This document shows, in pieces, positions 55,252-63,455 of a DNA stretch of 64,000 nt. Below the pieces are notes generated by a model. That model was not told where the DNA came from and did no database searches. It saw nothing but the letters and a program-made list of their open reading frames with translations. The position numbers and the translations under genes are program-made. Every line of letters begins with the position of its first letter. Position 1 is the first letter of the stretch. The stretch covers positions 62,001 to 126,000 of the forward strand of contig CAITVX010000039.1 of assembly GCA_903895995.1 (NCBI GenBank). Reading direction: 5' to 3'. Source of the DNA: an uncultured Actinomycetes bacterium. Lineage in GTDB: Bacteria; Actinomycetota; Actinomycetes; Nanopelagicales; Nanopelagicaceae.

Positions 55252-56646
55252 ATGCAAAATTCTGCAGCGCTCGCCACGCAAGAGGAATCCGTTCTGAGAT
55301 TATTGCATGCGCCTGCTGGTATTGATGTGCTCACTGAGTTAGTAAAGATCGACCCACACTCATTAAATGAATCTGGGCGAGTTGATTATTTAAGTGCAAT
55401 AGAGCGCCAATCTGGGTGGCTGGAATCACTCTTGCAAGGTGCGATCATTGCCGTAGCGGGATCGAGATCCCAGAAAGCTACTGACATTTTCTCAGGTGTA
55501 GATGATCAAGAGCGGGAAGAAGTCGCTTTAGCCTTACGAGTATCTGGAGCAAATGCCCAGCAAAAAATAGATGTAGCTCGCGTTATCTCAGAACATCTTC
55601 CTGCAACTGCATCAGCGCTTGCGACCGGAGAGATATCCCTTGGTCACGCAAATATGATCGCTCGAGAGAGCGCAGAGATATTGAGAGCTGGGGCAACACC
55701 AGAGCAACTCAACGAGATCGAACGAATTGCACTCTCTCATGCTGAGTTCCACACGCCATCCCAAGTCGCCTCCAAGATGAAGTCAGCGATTGCGAAAATA
55801 GCGCCCATTGAGTTTGAAGAGGCAGTCGCGGCTGCGTCGCAGCGAAGGAGCGTTGACTGCTATCCGCAAGCCAACGGAATGGCGCAGATCGTGGCGCTCT
55901 TGCCTGCGGCAGATGCTCAAGTTGTGATGTTGGCGATCGACAAGCTCGCTCGAATTAATAAGGAACATGCTCGCGAAGAGGAAGCCCTACGCGCGCGTCA
56001 GCTCGCTCGCTTCACCTTCAATTCAAAGAGTGACAGCGCTGCAAACCGCATCGACCGTGAGGCGATTGAAATCTCCCAGCGCTTGGAGGCGATGCGTGCT
56101 GATGCGCTCACCCAGATCGCAAAGAATTACCTGGCCGCGACAAGTGATCAAGCGCTTGCACACGGTAGGCCGGTCACTCTCAACTTAACGATGGACCTTG
56201 AGACGATGTTGGGCGTCGCAGATAATCCTGGAACGCTGAAGGGATATGGGCCAATCCCTGCAAATATCGCCAGAGAGTTAGCAGGTGATGCGAAGTGGAG
56301 AAAATTTATTACCGATCCTGTAACTGGGGAGTTACTCGATGTTGGGCGCTTAACATATGAACCGCCACAAGCGCTGAAGGATTTCCTCACGGCACGTGAT
56401 CAGATATGTAGATTCCCACAATGTAGGCAACCAGCGCGAGTATCCGATATTGACCACGCCAAATCTTGGGAGTCAGGTGGTGAGACATCGAAAGATAATA
56501 TGGGAATGCTCTGCAGGCGACATCATCAGATGAAGACCCACGGAGGATGGAACCTTGAAAGTTTCGCAGATGGATCATGCGAATGGATCGCACCCAATGG
56601 AAAAAGGTACTTCGTTCCGTCACGAAAGATGGATGAAGCGATGTAG
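55252..56646 (+). CDS. DUF222 / HNH endonuclease domain protein
   Basis: The protein of about 464 residues has the helical DUF222 region typical of actinobacterial repeat families (RQSGWLESLLQGAI; ATGEISLGHANMIARES) and a C-terminal HNH motif: DQICRFPQCRQPARVSDIDHAKSW...NMGMLCRRHHQMKTHGGW, with the zinc cysteines and catalytic HH. These genes occur in many copies and behave like mobile or selfish elements in some genomes; function is unclear. ATG 55252 has AATAAT six bases upstream, consistent with a leaderless start; the frame is open to 55129. Confidence 0.8.
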   Translation: MQNSAALATQEESVLRLLHAPAGIDVLTELVKIDPHSLNESGRVDYLSAIERQSGWLESLLQGAIIAVAGSRSQKATDIFSGVDDQEREEVALALRVSGANAQQKIDVARVISEHLPATASALATGEISLGHANMIARESAEILRAGATPEQLNEIERIALSHAEFHTPSQVASKMKSAIAKIAPIEFEEAVAAASQRRSVDCYPQANGMAQIVALLPAADAQVVMLAIDKLARINKEHAREEEALRARQLARFTFNSKSDSAANRIDREAIEISQRLEAMRADALTQIAKNYLAATSDQALAHGRPVTLNLTMDLETMLGVADNPGTLKGYGPIPANIARELAGDAKWRKFITDPVTGELLDVGRLTYEPPQALKDFLTARDQICRFPQCRQPARVSDIDHAKSWESGGETSKDNMGMLCRRHHQMKTHGGWNLESFADGSCEWIAPNGKRYFVPSRKMDEAM

Positions 56647-56651
56647 TGAAT

Positions 56652-56673
56652 GGATCCGGATTTATCCGGATCC
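56652..56673. repeat. Perfect 10-bp inverted repeat after the HNH gene
   Basis: GGATCCGGAT-TT-ATCCGGATCC forms a very stable hairpin 5 bp after the HNH stop. No T-run follows, so it is not a usual terminator. Confidence 0.8.
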
Positions 56674-56727
56674 GTTAAATGTGGAGGTTTTACGCGCATG
56701 CGTTCAACCTTCCACTCCTCACTCAGC

Positions 56728-56746
56728 AAAAGAATGTAAACATTCT
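56728..56746 (-). terminator. Likely terminator of ssrA
   Basis: On the minus strand, AGAATGT-TT-ACATTCT is followed by TTTT, 17 bp after the tmRNA 3' end. The stem is seven pairs, modest but well placed. Confidence 0.6.
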
Positions 56747-56762
56747 CTTGCTTCGCTCGTCG

Positions 56763-57129
56763 TGGAGGTGCCGGGAATCGAACCCGGGTCCTCTAGTACT
56801 GACATAGAGCTTCTACGGGCGTAGTGCACTAATCGTCTTCTCAGCCCTGACTCTCACGCGCACATGTAGTCAACGAACTCATTTAGGGTTTGTTTTCCCC
56901 GCTCACATCCCTAACGCTGTGAGTAGGTGAGCTCCCTAGCGACGCTAGATTCCGTGGCGGGAGCGCACACGGGCTAACGGATCACTTTCGCTTATGCAGC
57001 GAGAGTTAGATCAGCGGCAGTTGTACTGGCGCTTATAGTTTTGTCATGGTTTTTGGTTAACGAGATCATCCAGACTTCCTCGGCCCGCTTCCTCTATCCC
57101 AACAACTAAAGTCGAGACCGTTCACCCCC
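56763..57129 (-). ncRNA. ssrA: Transfer-messenger RNA
   Basis: The 5' end reads GGGGGTGAACGGTCTCGACTTTAG and the 3' end is a tRNA-Ala-like GGGTTCGATTCCCGGCACCTCCA. The acceptor stem has the G3-U70 pair needed for alanine charging. The CCA tail is not encoded (A then CGA). A tag reading frame GCC AGT ACA ACT GCC GCT GAT CTA ACT CTC GCT GCA TAA, in parts, gives ASTTAADLTLAA, ending in the usual LAA. It rescues stalled ribosomes with SmpB, whose gene is just upstream on the same strand. Confidence 0.93.
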
Positions 57130-57224
57130 GTGGTTAACACGAGAATTAGAAAGCATTTCTAGTTTTTCTAGACTAGAACTAGTTTCCTATGTAGTTATAA
57201 AGAGTGATGACTTCTGCCTTTTAG

Positions 57225-57422
57225 AGCAGTAATTCTCATTGCTTCACTCGGGCGACTCTCCATGAACAATCTGGGGTCTATCTGGTCGCCAATTCACTGG
57301 ATCCTAAAATCGGATACCTCAATGAAGGTGAAGAGATGATCTTTCGATCAGATGGTGCGTCGCTTGGGATAAGTGTAAGGATGATTGAGAGTAAAAGACA
57401 ACTTGCTAAGGAGTGGCTTTAG
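57225..57422 (+). pseudogene. Start-less coding remnant between ssrA and smpB
   Basis: A 65-codon frame without a suitable start reads protein-like: HEQSGVYLVANSLDPKIGYL, then NEGEEMIFRSDGASLGISV and KRQLAKEWL. It is preceded by an in-frame TAG at 57222. I could not name the family. It fills an otherwise empty gap of about 300 bp and runs opposite to ssrA and smpB. It may be the decayed end of a gene; chance cannot be excluded. Confidence 0.3.
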
Positions 57423-57427
57423 GCGAG

Positions 57428-57904
57428 TTAACCCTTGCCGGAGGTTCTCCGTGAAAGCTCACGCGTAACTTCTCTATTGGCTTGCTTCTCCATAAGGGCA
57501 TTGCGCTTATCGTGCGCCTTCTTACCCTTAGCGAGAGCGATCTCTACCTTTGCTTTTCCATCTTTGAAATAGAGCGAAAGTGGTACGACAGTGAGCCCGC
57601 CCTGTTTAAGAATTGAGGCGAGCTTATTGATCTCTCGTGCGTGCATGAGCAACTTACGCTCACGACGTGGTGTGTGATTAGTCCATGAACCTTCGTTGTA
57701 CTCAGGAATATGGACACCGCTGAGCCAGAGTTCACCATTGTTGATCATGGCGAATCCATCAACTAAAGATGCTCTTCCAGCACGTAAGGATTTCACTTCA
57801 GTACCAGTAAGAACGAGGCCAGCTTCATAGACCTCTTCGATGAAATAATCATGGCGCGCAGATTTATTCTGTGCGATTAACTTCTTACCAACTTCTTTAA
57901 CCAT
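57428..57904 (-). CDS. smpB: SsrA-binding protein SmpB
   Basis: The 158-residue protein binds tmRNA. It has [34 protein letters not shown] in parts, [26 protein letters not shown] and the basic [19 protein letters not shown] tail. GAGGTGA upstream of ATG 57904 is a good ribosome site. Located between ftsX and ssrA, as usual in Actinobacteria. Confidence 0.97.
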   Translation of the reverse strand: MVKEVGKKLIAQNKSARHDYFIEEVYEAGLVLTGTEVKSLRAGRASLVDGFAMINNGELWLSGVHIPEYNEGSWTNHTPRRERKLLMHAREINKLASILKQGGLTVVPLSLYFKDGKAKVEIALAKGKKAHDKRNALMEKQANREVTRELSRRTSGKG

Positions 57905-58026
57905 GCTATTTCACCTCGCTTCCTGAGTTTCCCGGGTTTGCCGGGTTTCCTGAACTTATTCCCGCATTGTGCAGAAATCTATGAGTTAAGGATACTCGCT
58001 ATAAAACGGAGCTAAGGCGGGTTGGC

Positions 58027-58929
58027 TTAAACCTTCAGGTATTTGCGAAGCGTGACAAAGGAGGCGAGCGTTGAAATCGCAATACCAACGAGAAGCAGCT
58101 CTGCGCTACATACCCAGACATCTGACCAAGTAAAGAAGCGTGTGAAGCTCAGAAGTGGCGCGACCTTAGCGCTGATCAAGAGTTTGAAGAGAGATAAGAG
58201 CCCAGTCGAGATTACCCAGCCAGTCAGCGCCGAGAAGATTCCTTCAAGCAAGAATGGAAGCTGGATAGAGAAAGCTGATGCGCCTACGAGCTTCATGACG
58301 CCTGTCTCGCGGCGGCGGTTGAATGCCGCGATACGCAAGGTATTGCTAATCAAGAGCATCGCAGTTAAGACACTTGCAAAGCCAATGAGAAGTGCGCCGT
58401 TGCGGAGCACATTGAGAAGTTTGAAGAATTTATCGAGAATGCTTCTCTGATCTTGAACTGTATCGATTCCAGGGCGGCCAGAGAATGCGCTCTGCACTAC
58501 AGGAAATTGCGTTGGGTCCTTCAGCTTCACTCGGAATGACTCTGGAAGTTGATCCGGGGTCACGTTCTGCGCGATTGCAGATCCTTTGAAACGTTCTTGG
58601 AAATGTTGGTAGGCCTGAGCTTGTGATTCATAGAAGACAGATTGAACAACAGGCAGAGCCTTTAAGTCAGCTTGAATGGCTTGGCGTTGTGGATTAGTTA
58701 CTGGGCCGCTTGAGCATGATGAAGACTCTGAGAGAGATCCGCAGAGAAAGACTGAGACTTCGATCTTGTCATACCAATAATCTTTCATGACACGAACTTG
58801 TGAGTTCGCGAGAATTCCAATACCAAGAAGAGTCAGTGAGATCGCGACAGTAGTCATGACAGCGATAGTCATTGTGAAGTTGCGCCGCAGCCCAATACGA
58901 ACTTCTTGTGCAATAAATCCTGCGCGCAT
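58027..58929 (-). CDS. ftsX: Cell division protein FtsX
   Basis: The 300-residue membrane protein has a short cytoplasmic start, one helix (about 22-42), a large outside loop with a cysteine pair (FLCGSLSESSSCSS), and three C-terminal helices (GALLIGFASVLTAMLLISNTLRI; LLEGIFSALTGWV; LLLVGIAISTLASFV). With FtsE it signals across the membrane to wall hydrolases. It follows ftsE by 32 bp. Confidence 0.95.
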   Translation of the reverse strand: MRAGFIAQEVRIGLRRNFTMTIAVMTTVAISLTLLGIGILANSQVRVMKDYWYDKIEVSVFLCGSLSESSSCSSGPVTNPQRQAIQADLKALPVVQSVFYESQAQAYQHFQERFKGSAIAQNVTPDQLPESFRVKLKDPTQFPVVQSAFSGRPGIDTVQDQRSILDKFFKLLNVLRNGALLIGFASVLTAMLLISNTLRIAAFNRRRETGVMKLVGASAFSIQLPFLLEGIFSALTGWVISTGLLSLFKLLISAKVAPLLSFTRFFTWSDVWVCSAELLLVGIAISTLASFVTLRKYLKV

Positions 58930-58961
58930 CTCTTATCCGTTCTCTCTGAGATTATTCATAC

Positions 58962-59651
58962 TCACCCTGTATACCCATAGACACCGCGAACTTGGTCACG
59001 AATAACGTGGCCACCTTCGAGTTCAATAACACGCTTTCGCATCTGATCAACAATTCCCGCATCGTGGGTAGCCATGACAACGGTCGTGCCTTCACGGTTG
59101 ATTCTGTCTAGAAGTTTCATAATTCCAACAGATGTATTTGGATCCAAGTTTCCAGTTGGCTCGTCAGCGATCAAGATCATCGGGCGGGATACATAGGCGC
59201 GTGCGATTGCTACACGCTGCTGCTCTCCACCAGAGAGTTCATTTGGCTTACGATCGGCCTTCTCTTCAAGCCCGACTAATTCAAGAACTTCTGGTACTTC
59301 GCGATTGATCTCTTTTTGAGAGTAACCCAATACGTGAAGAGTGAAAGCGACATTCTCTGCGACAGTCTTATTAGGAAGTAAACGGAAATCTTGGAAGACA
59401 GTTCCCACTTGGCGACGAAGTTCTGGGATCTTGTGCTTGGAGAGAGTTGAAAGGTCTTTGCCTGCAACGATGATATTTCCAGAGGTTGGGCTCTCTTCGC
59501 GGAGAACAAGGCGAAGGAAGGTTGATTTACCTGAACCTGAAAGTCCAACAAGAAAGACAAACTCACCCTTCGTAATATCAAGGTCAACGCGATCGAGCGC
59601 AGGTTTATCCTGCTTTGGGTAGAGCTTTGTGACGTTCTCAAAGCGAATCAA
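58962..59651 (-). CDS. ftsE: Cell division ATP-binding protein FtsE
   Basis: The 229-residue ABC ATPase shows Walker [11 protein letters not shown]-loop [15 protein letters not shown], signature [14 protein letters not shown], Walker [15 protein letters not shown] and H-loop MATHD. A strong AGGAGG six bases before TTG 59651 fixes a TTG start, rather than ATG 59672. It lies 258 bp after prfB; no gene is seen in that gap, which contains the 14-bp repeats at its prfB end. Confidence 0.95.
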   Translation of the reverse strand: MIRFENVTKLYPKQDKPALDRVDLDITKGEFVFLVGLSGSGKSTFLRLVLREESPTSGNIIVAGKDLSTLSKHKIPELRRQVGTVFQDFRLLPNKTVAENVAFTLHVLGYSQKEINREVPEVLELVGLEEKADRKPNELSGGEQQRVAIARAYVSRPMILIADEPTGNLDPNTSVGIMKLLDRINREGTTVVMATHDAGIVDQMRKRVIELEGGHVIRDQVRGVYGYTG

Positions 59652-59851
59652 CGTCGTCCTCCTGACAGCCATCGGTGGCTCGTAATCAAGCCATTTTCAG
59701 ACGCATGCGGGGATGCAGCGCCTACCGGTACACCTTGTAGTTTAGGTAGAGAGCACGCTCAATCTGGGGAAATACGCGCAAAATTCACTGTGAGAAATCT
59801 CGGTTGTGAGCGTCGCTGGCTCAAGATTTCAAGCGCCACTTGACCCTGTGC

Positions 59852-59906
59852 CTCGTTATTGCGCCTCGTTATTGCCGACTCGTTATTGCCGACTCGCTAT
59901 TGCCGC
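59852..59906. repeat. Four 13-14-bp tandem repeats at the prfB 3' end
   Basis: Units of the form CTCGTTATTGCCGA start at 59852, 59865, 59879 and 59893 (first one 13 bp, last one with two changes). They lie 3 bp beyond the prfB stop. Their content (GTTATTGCC) resembles, in reverse, the 12-bp array at the other end of prfB. Confidence 0.85.
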
Positions 59907-59909
59907 TTC

Positions 59910-61013
59910 TTACTCTGTCGATTTTCTCCAACGAATTCCAGCTTCAAGAAACCCATCGATATCGCCATCAAGGACTCCCGCGGGATTTCCGACTTCAAAA
60001 TCTGTACGGAGATCTTTCACCATTTGATACGGAGCGAGGACATACGAGCGCATCTGATTTCCCCATGATCCGGAGTTGTCACCTTTGAGCGCATCGATGC
60101 GTGCACGTTCTTCTTGACGGCGGCGTTCCAAAAGTTTTGATTGCAAGACATCCATTGCCGTCGCCTTATTTTGAATCTGTGAACGCTCGTTCTGACATGA
60201 GACAACAATTCCCGTTGCTAGGTGAGTAATGCGAACAGCAGAGTCGGTTGTGTTCACGCCTTGACCACCAGGGCCCGATGAACGGTAGACATCGACGCGA
60301 ATATCTTTCTCATCAATATCAACATGGTCGCTCTGAGCAACAACAGGAACTACTTCAACGCCAGCAAAGGATGTGTGGCGGCGACTCTGTGAATCAAAAG
60401 GTGAGATTCGAACTAGTCTGTGAGTGCCTTGTTCAACTGAAAGCATTCCATAGGCATATGGCGCACTTACGCGAAATGTTGTCGACTTAATGCCAGCTTC
60501 TTCTGCATAAGAAGTTTCAAGGACATCTACTTTGTACTCTTTACGTTCGCAGTAACGAAGGTACATACGCATGAGCATCTCAGCCCAATCTGCCGCTTCA
60601 ACTCCCCCTGCTTCAGAGCGAATCGTGATCAGGCAATCTCGATCATCATATTCACCGCTGAGAAGTGTCGTTACTTCGAGTTCGCGAATCGCTTTGCCTA
60701 CTGAATCTAATTCACCTTCTGCATCATGGAGCGCCGCGCCATCAGATTCATCTTGAGCCAATTCAATGAGGATTGGAACATCATCCAAACGTCGGCGGAT
60801 GCCACTTACGCGGTTGATCGTTGATTGCAGGCGAGAGAGCTTGCTTGTAATAACTTGAGCTGCTTCGGGGTCGTCCCAGAGATTAGGTACAGAGGCCTGG
60901 ACTTCTAACTCTTCAAACTCTTTCCGCAGGCGTGGCAGGTCGATTACCTTCTCGATGCTTGTGAGGGTAGCGCTCAACTTCTCGATCTCGAGCGGATATT
61001 CACGGGCGGCCAT
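59910..61013 (-). CDS. prfB: Peptide chain release factor 2
   Basis: RF2 reads UGA and UAA. The 367-residue protein has the SPF codon-recognition tripeptide in [16 protein letters not shown] and [20 protein letters not shown] (GGQ). The frame is continuous from ATG 61013, with no in-frame UGA near codon 25, so the programmed frameshift found in many bacteria is absent. An upstream open extension to 61181 only translates the 12-bp repeat and is rejected. It heads the prfB-ftsE-ftsX-smpB-ssrA row. Confidence 0.96.
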   Translation of the reverse strand: MAAREYPLEIEKLSATLTSIEKVIDLPRLRKEFEELEVQASVPNLWDDPEAAQVITSKLSRLQSTINRVSGIRRRLDDVPILIELAQDESDGAALHDAEGELDSVGKAIRELEVTTLLSGEYDDRDCLITIRSEAGGVEAADWAEMLMRMYLRYCERKEYKVDVLETSYAEEAGIKSTTFRVSAPYAYGMLSVEQGTHRLVRISPFDSQSRRHTSFAGVEVVPVVAQSDHVDIDEKDIRVDVYRSSGPGGQGVNTTDSAVRITHLATGIVVSCQNERSQIQNKATAMDVLQSKLLERRRQEERARIDALKGDNSGSWGNQMRSYVLAPYQMVKDLRTDFEVGNPAGVLDGDIDGFLEAGIRWRKSTE

Positions 61014-61041
61014 AGGGAAAGAGTAGCGAGTAATAAGGGCT

Positions 61042-61125
61042 GGCATTATCGCTGGCGTTATCGATGGCATTATCGCTGGCATTATCGCTGGCATTATCGC
61101 TGGCGTTATCGCTGGCGTTATCGCT
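61042..61125. repeat. Seven 12-bp tandem repeats upstream of prfB
   Basis: Seven contiguous units of GGCATTATCGCT / GGCGTTATCGCT (one with GAT) fill 84 bp between prfB and the Tad gene, 29 bp upstream of the prfB start. The mix of A and G variants shows partial divergence. It would lie in the promoter or leader of prfB. Copy number may vary between strains. Confidence 0.95.
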
Positions 61126-61161
61126 GAGACGGCTGCCCGCATTCGGAATCTGAATGGCGCC

Positions 61162-61707
61162 CTAACTCGCCCGTATCTCATTACTTGCGGAGATAGTTGC
61201 AGTGATCGTTAAGAGTCGATTCATCACACTCCCCTGCAGAATCGGTAGCGCAAGCGTTGGCGCAATCTCTGAACTGATAGTCGCATGAATAACGTCCCCG
61301 TCGCAGGTGAAAGATTCAATATGCACTTCTGAACCATGCAACATTGAACTCGCAATCTCTGACTCAAGAGATCGACTTGCCACCAAACAATCGATCGGCA
61401 CTAAGTAATTTTCTCCTTGTGGGCTCATCCCACTTGTGCTTACTCCAGAACTCTTCCAATCTCCTGCGTAATAGCGAGGGAGATCGATATTGTGCGCGGC
61501 TCTCGAAATCGCAGCCTCTCCAATATTAATGAGCTGACGTTTGGCCACCAGCGCGCCAGAGATATCGATAATCGCAAAACTAAGAACGAGTGTTATGAAG
61601 AATAACGAGATAATCAATAAAGAGAGGGAGCCAGATTCATCACCCACAATTGAATCGCTTTGATTCATCGGGCGCTTCATCGGGCGCGTGAGAATCCCCT
61701 CCATCAC
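61162..61707 (-). CDS. TadG/TadE-like pilus-locus protein
   Basis: The 181-residue protein has the [39 protein letters not shown] motif in two parts, a single N-terminal helix typical of Tad pseudopilin-like proteins, and an outside domain with two cysteines. It overlaps the previous gene by 4 bp and is the last of the Tad row. Function in pilus assembly is assumed from context. Confidence 0.72.
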   Translation of the reverse strand: MMEGILTRPMKRPMNQSDSIVGDESGSLSLLIISLFFITLVLSFAIIDISGALVAKRQLINIGEAAISRAAHNIDLPRYYAGDWKSSGVSTSGMSPQGENYLVPIDCLVASRSLESEIASSMLHGSEVHIESFTCDGDVIHATISSEIAPTLALPILQGSVMNRLLTITATISASNEIRAS

Positions 61708-62135
61708 TCACTTCTCCATGCATCAACAATTTGAGTCGCCGAAGCGTTTCTTCCACTCGGTTGCGATGTTATTGTGATGAGAACTTTTGCATTTGGGGTT
61801 AGGCATGGTTGAGATTCACAGCGCACAGAAAAACTTAACTGCTCCCTGCTTCCATGGTTTGGGAGAATTTGATTCTGATAAACAGCAAGAACTTCGTTCG
61901 CCCGCTGCAGAGTTAGCGCTTCCGATGGACTTGTCGTGAATGCGCGAGCAACTTGGCGGGCGATATTCTCAAGCTCAAGGGAACTCTGTGCCGAACCGTT
62001 CACCGTGTTGAGAAAGAGCGCCAGCGGAATGAAGAGTGGCAATGCAATCATGATAAATTCCAGAATCGCGCTCCCAGATTCATCGGCAATCAGGGCAAGG
62101 AAACTCTGCTTGGGATTGCGGCGCTTCACTCTCAT
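61704..62135 (-). CDS. TadE-family pseudopilin (TadF-like)
   Basis: The 143-residue protein has DESGSAILEFIMIALPLFIPLALFL, the TadE-like motif with the conserved glutamate at position 5 of the mature part, and a small outside domain with a disulfide-type CESQPC. Overlap of 4 bp at both ends shows tight coupling. Confidence 0.75.
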   Translation of the reverse strand: MRVKRRNPKQSFLALIADESGSAILEFIMIALPLFIPLALFLNTVNGSAQSSLELENIARQVARAFTTSPSEALTLQRANEVLAVYQNQILPNHGSREQLSFSVRCESQPCLTPNAKVLITITSQPSGRNASATQIVDAWRSE

Positions 62136-62491
62136 GGATTTTCCCCGATGCTCACTCCTGTCGATGAAAAACTCTCACCTTGCGGAAGTATCGGAGTGAT
62201 CCCGGGCAGATGCACCTGTCGCTCCCCAACGAACAAGGTTCCCCCTCCGGATAATGAAAGTCCGGCAGCTGAAGTAATCCCTTCACTCGCCATCCTCTGA
62301 AAAGGTGTACTTCCATCGGGTGAGTAGAGCCCGCTTCGAGTCACCACGCTTTGGGTATTACTCGCCGCAATTTCGCGATTGAAGACCCCGACTGCAATCT
62401 GTAAAACGCTCAAGAGAAGAATGAGCAGCGGCAATAGGACAAGGGCGCTCTCGACGGTTCCAGATTCATCATGAAGTAGTGATCGGCGCAC
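62132..62491 (-). CDS. TadE-family pseudopilin
   Basis: The 119-residue protein begins LLHDESGTVESALVLLPLLILLLSVLQIAVG, again a TadE-like G-x4-E site and helix. GTG start at 62491. The C-terminal part has no recognisable domain. Confidence 0.72.
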   Translation of the reverse strand: MRRSLLHDESGTVESALVLLPLLILLLSVLQIAVGVFNREIAASNTQSVVTRSGLYSPDGSTPFQRMASEGITSAAGLSLSGGGTLFVGERQVHLPGITPILPQGESFSSTGVSIGENP

Positions 62492-62506
62492 CTTTACATA
62501 CTCGTT

Positions 62507-62734
62507 CTATCGAACACTATTCATAGAATCGAGAGAGTTGCGCAGTAAACCCTGTATCCGAGGAGCCGCAACGGTCCATATTCCAGTTACCAATCCAGTT
62601 GTCATGAGGACAACGAGGACCCAACCTGGAACATCTCCGCGTTCATCAATGATGAGCGCACGGACTCTCGCTTGAAACTCCATGCGATAGATAGCGAATC
62701 GGACCACAACTTTACTGAGATCTTCTTTTCTCAT
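62507..62734 (-). CDS. Small single-span protein of the Tad locus
   Basis: The 75-residue protein reads DERGDVPGWVLVVLMTTGLVTGIWTVAAP (in parts) with a helix at about 36-57. Short proteins of this RGDVPGWVL type are found in actinobacterial Tad loci; whether it is the pilin subunit is not clear. GGGAGAGAAGTA precedes the ATG. Confidence 0.62.
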   Translation of the reverse strand: MRKEDLSKVVVRFAIYRMEFQARVRALIIDERGDVPGWVLVVLMTTGLVTGIWTVAAPRIQGLLRNSLDSMNSVR

Positions 62735-62824
62735 TACTTCTCTCCCTTTGGTTTATTAATTGATTTCTTATCCGTGATTGCTTGCTTGTATTGGCATGTG
62801 CATTCGTCCAGCTCATTGATTGAC

Positions 62825-63418
62825 CTAACCCCCAAAGTTTGCGCCAAGTGCAAAATAGGATGGCCAGAGTGCAAAGAGAATTGAGATTGGGAGAATAAGG
62901 AAAACAACAGGGATCATAAGTTGGATCTCTGCTTTGCTCGCTCTCTCTGAAATCAACAATCTCTGTGCTTGCCGCACTTCTTCAACCTGTCTTCCGACAA
63001 CGTCGATGAGTGGCGAGCCTCGCTCAACCGAGATCGCAAGAGAATCACAGAAGCGGCGGATGATTCTTGAATCAACTTCCTTATTGAGGATATCTAGGGC
63101 CTGTGCAAGATTTATTCCATTCTTCATCTGAGAAATGATTGGAGAAAGCAGTTTGATGAATTCGCCACTTCCTCTCTCGCTAATATGTGAAAGAGCGCTC
63201 GATGGGCTCATTCCTCCTCCAATCAATATTGCGAAGAGCTCGACAACCAAAGGAAATTCCAATTCGATGGATGCGATTTCTCTCCTCCTGCGTTGTCTAA
63301 GTGCCAAACCGTCAGAAATGCTCAAAGCCTCTGCTTTAAATTCTTGAAACAAGCTCTCTCCAAAGAAGAGAAATACAGGGAGAAAGATGAGGGTTGCAAG
63401 GATGAGGGCCCTACTCAT
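62825..63418 (-). CDS. tadC: TadC-like type II secretion F-domain protein
   Basis: The 197-residue membrane protein has a T2SS-F domain: FPLVVELFAILIGGGMSPSSALSHI, RFCDSLAISVERGSPLIDVVGRQVEEVRQAQRLLISERASKAEIQLMIPVVFLILP in parts. It is shorter than classical TadC, as in other actinobacteria. The ATG lies in the second copy of a 20-bp duplication that also supplies its AAGGA ribosome site. Confidence 0.8.
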   Translation of the reverse strand: MSRALILATLIFLPVFLFFGESLFQEFKAEALSISDGLALRQRRRREIASIELEFPLVVELFAILIGGGMSPSSALSHISERGSGEFIKLLSPIISQMKNGINLAQALDILNKEVDSRIIRRFCDSLAISVERGSPLIDVVGRQVEEVRQAQRLLISERASKAEIQLMIPVVFLILPISILFALWPSYFALGANFGG

Positions 63419-63455
63419 TGAAAGATCCTTGGCGTCATTGAAAGATCCTTGGCGT
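63416..63455. repeat. Perfect 20-bp tandem duplication at the tadB/tadC junction
   Basis: CATTGAAAGATCCTTGGCGT occurs twice without a change (63416-63435 and 63436-63455). With one copy, the TadB stop and TadC start would overlap as ATGA; with two, both proteins stay the same while a 16-bp spacer with ribosome site appears. Confidence 0.97.

Noticed and set aside
56647-57427. Integrated island or prophage at ssrA
   Set aside because: No integrase and no convincing repeated ssrA 3' end; only an 8-bp GTGGAGGT match near 56690.
59910-61013. Programmed frameshift in prfB
   Set aside because: The frame is continuous with no in-frame UGA at the usual place.
61014-61181. N-terminal extension of prfB rich in repeated Ile-Met-Pro
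   Set aside because: It only translates the 12-bp tandem array; the RF2 family starts near ATG 61013.
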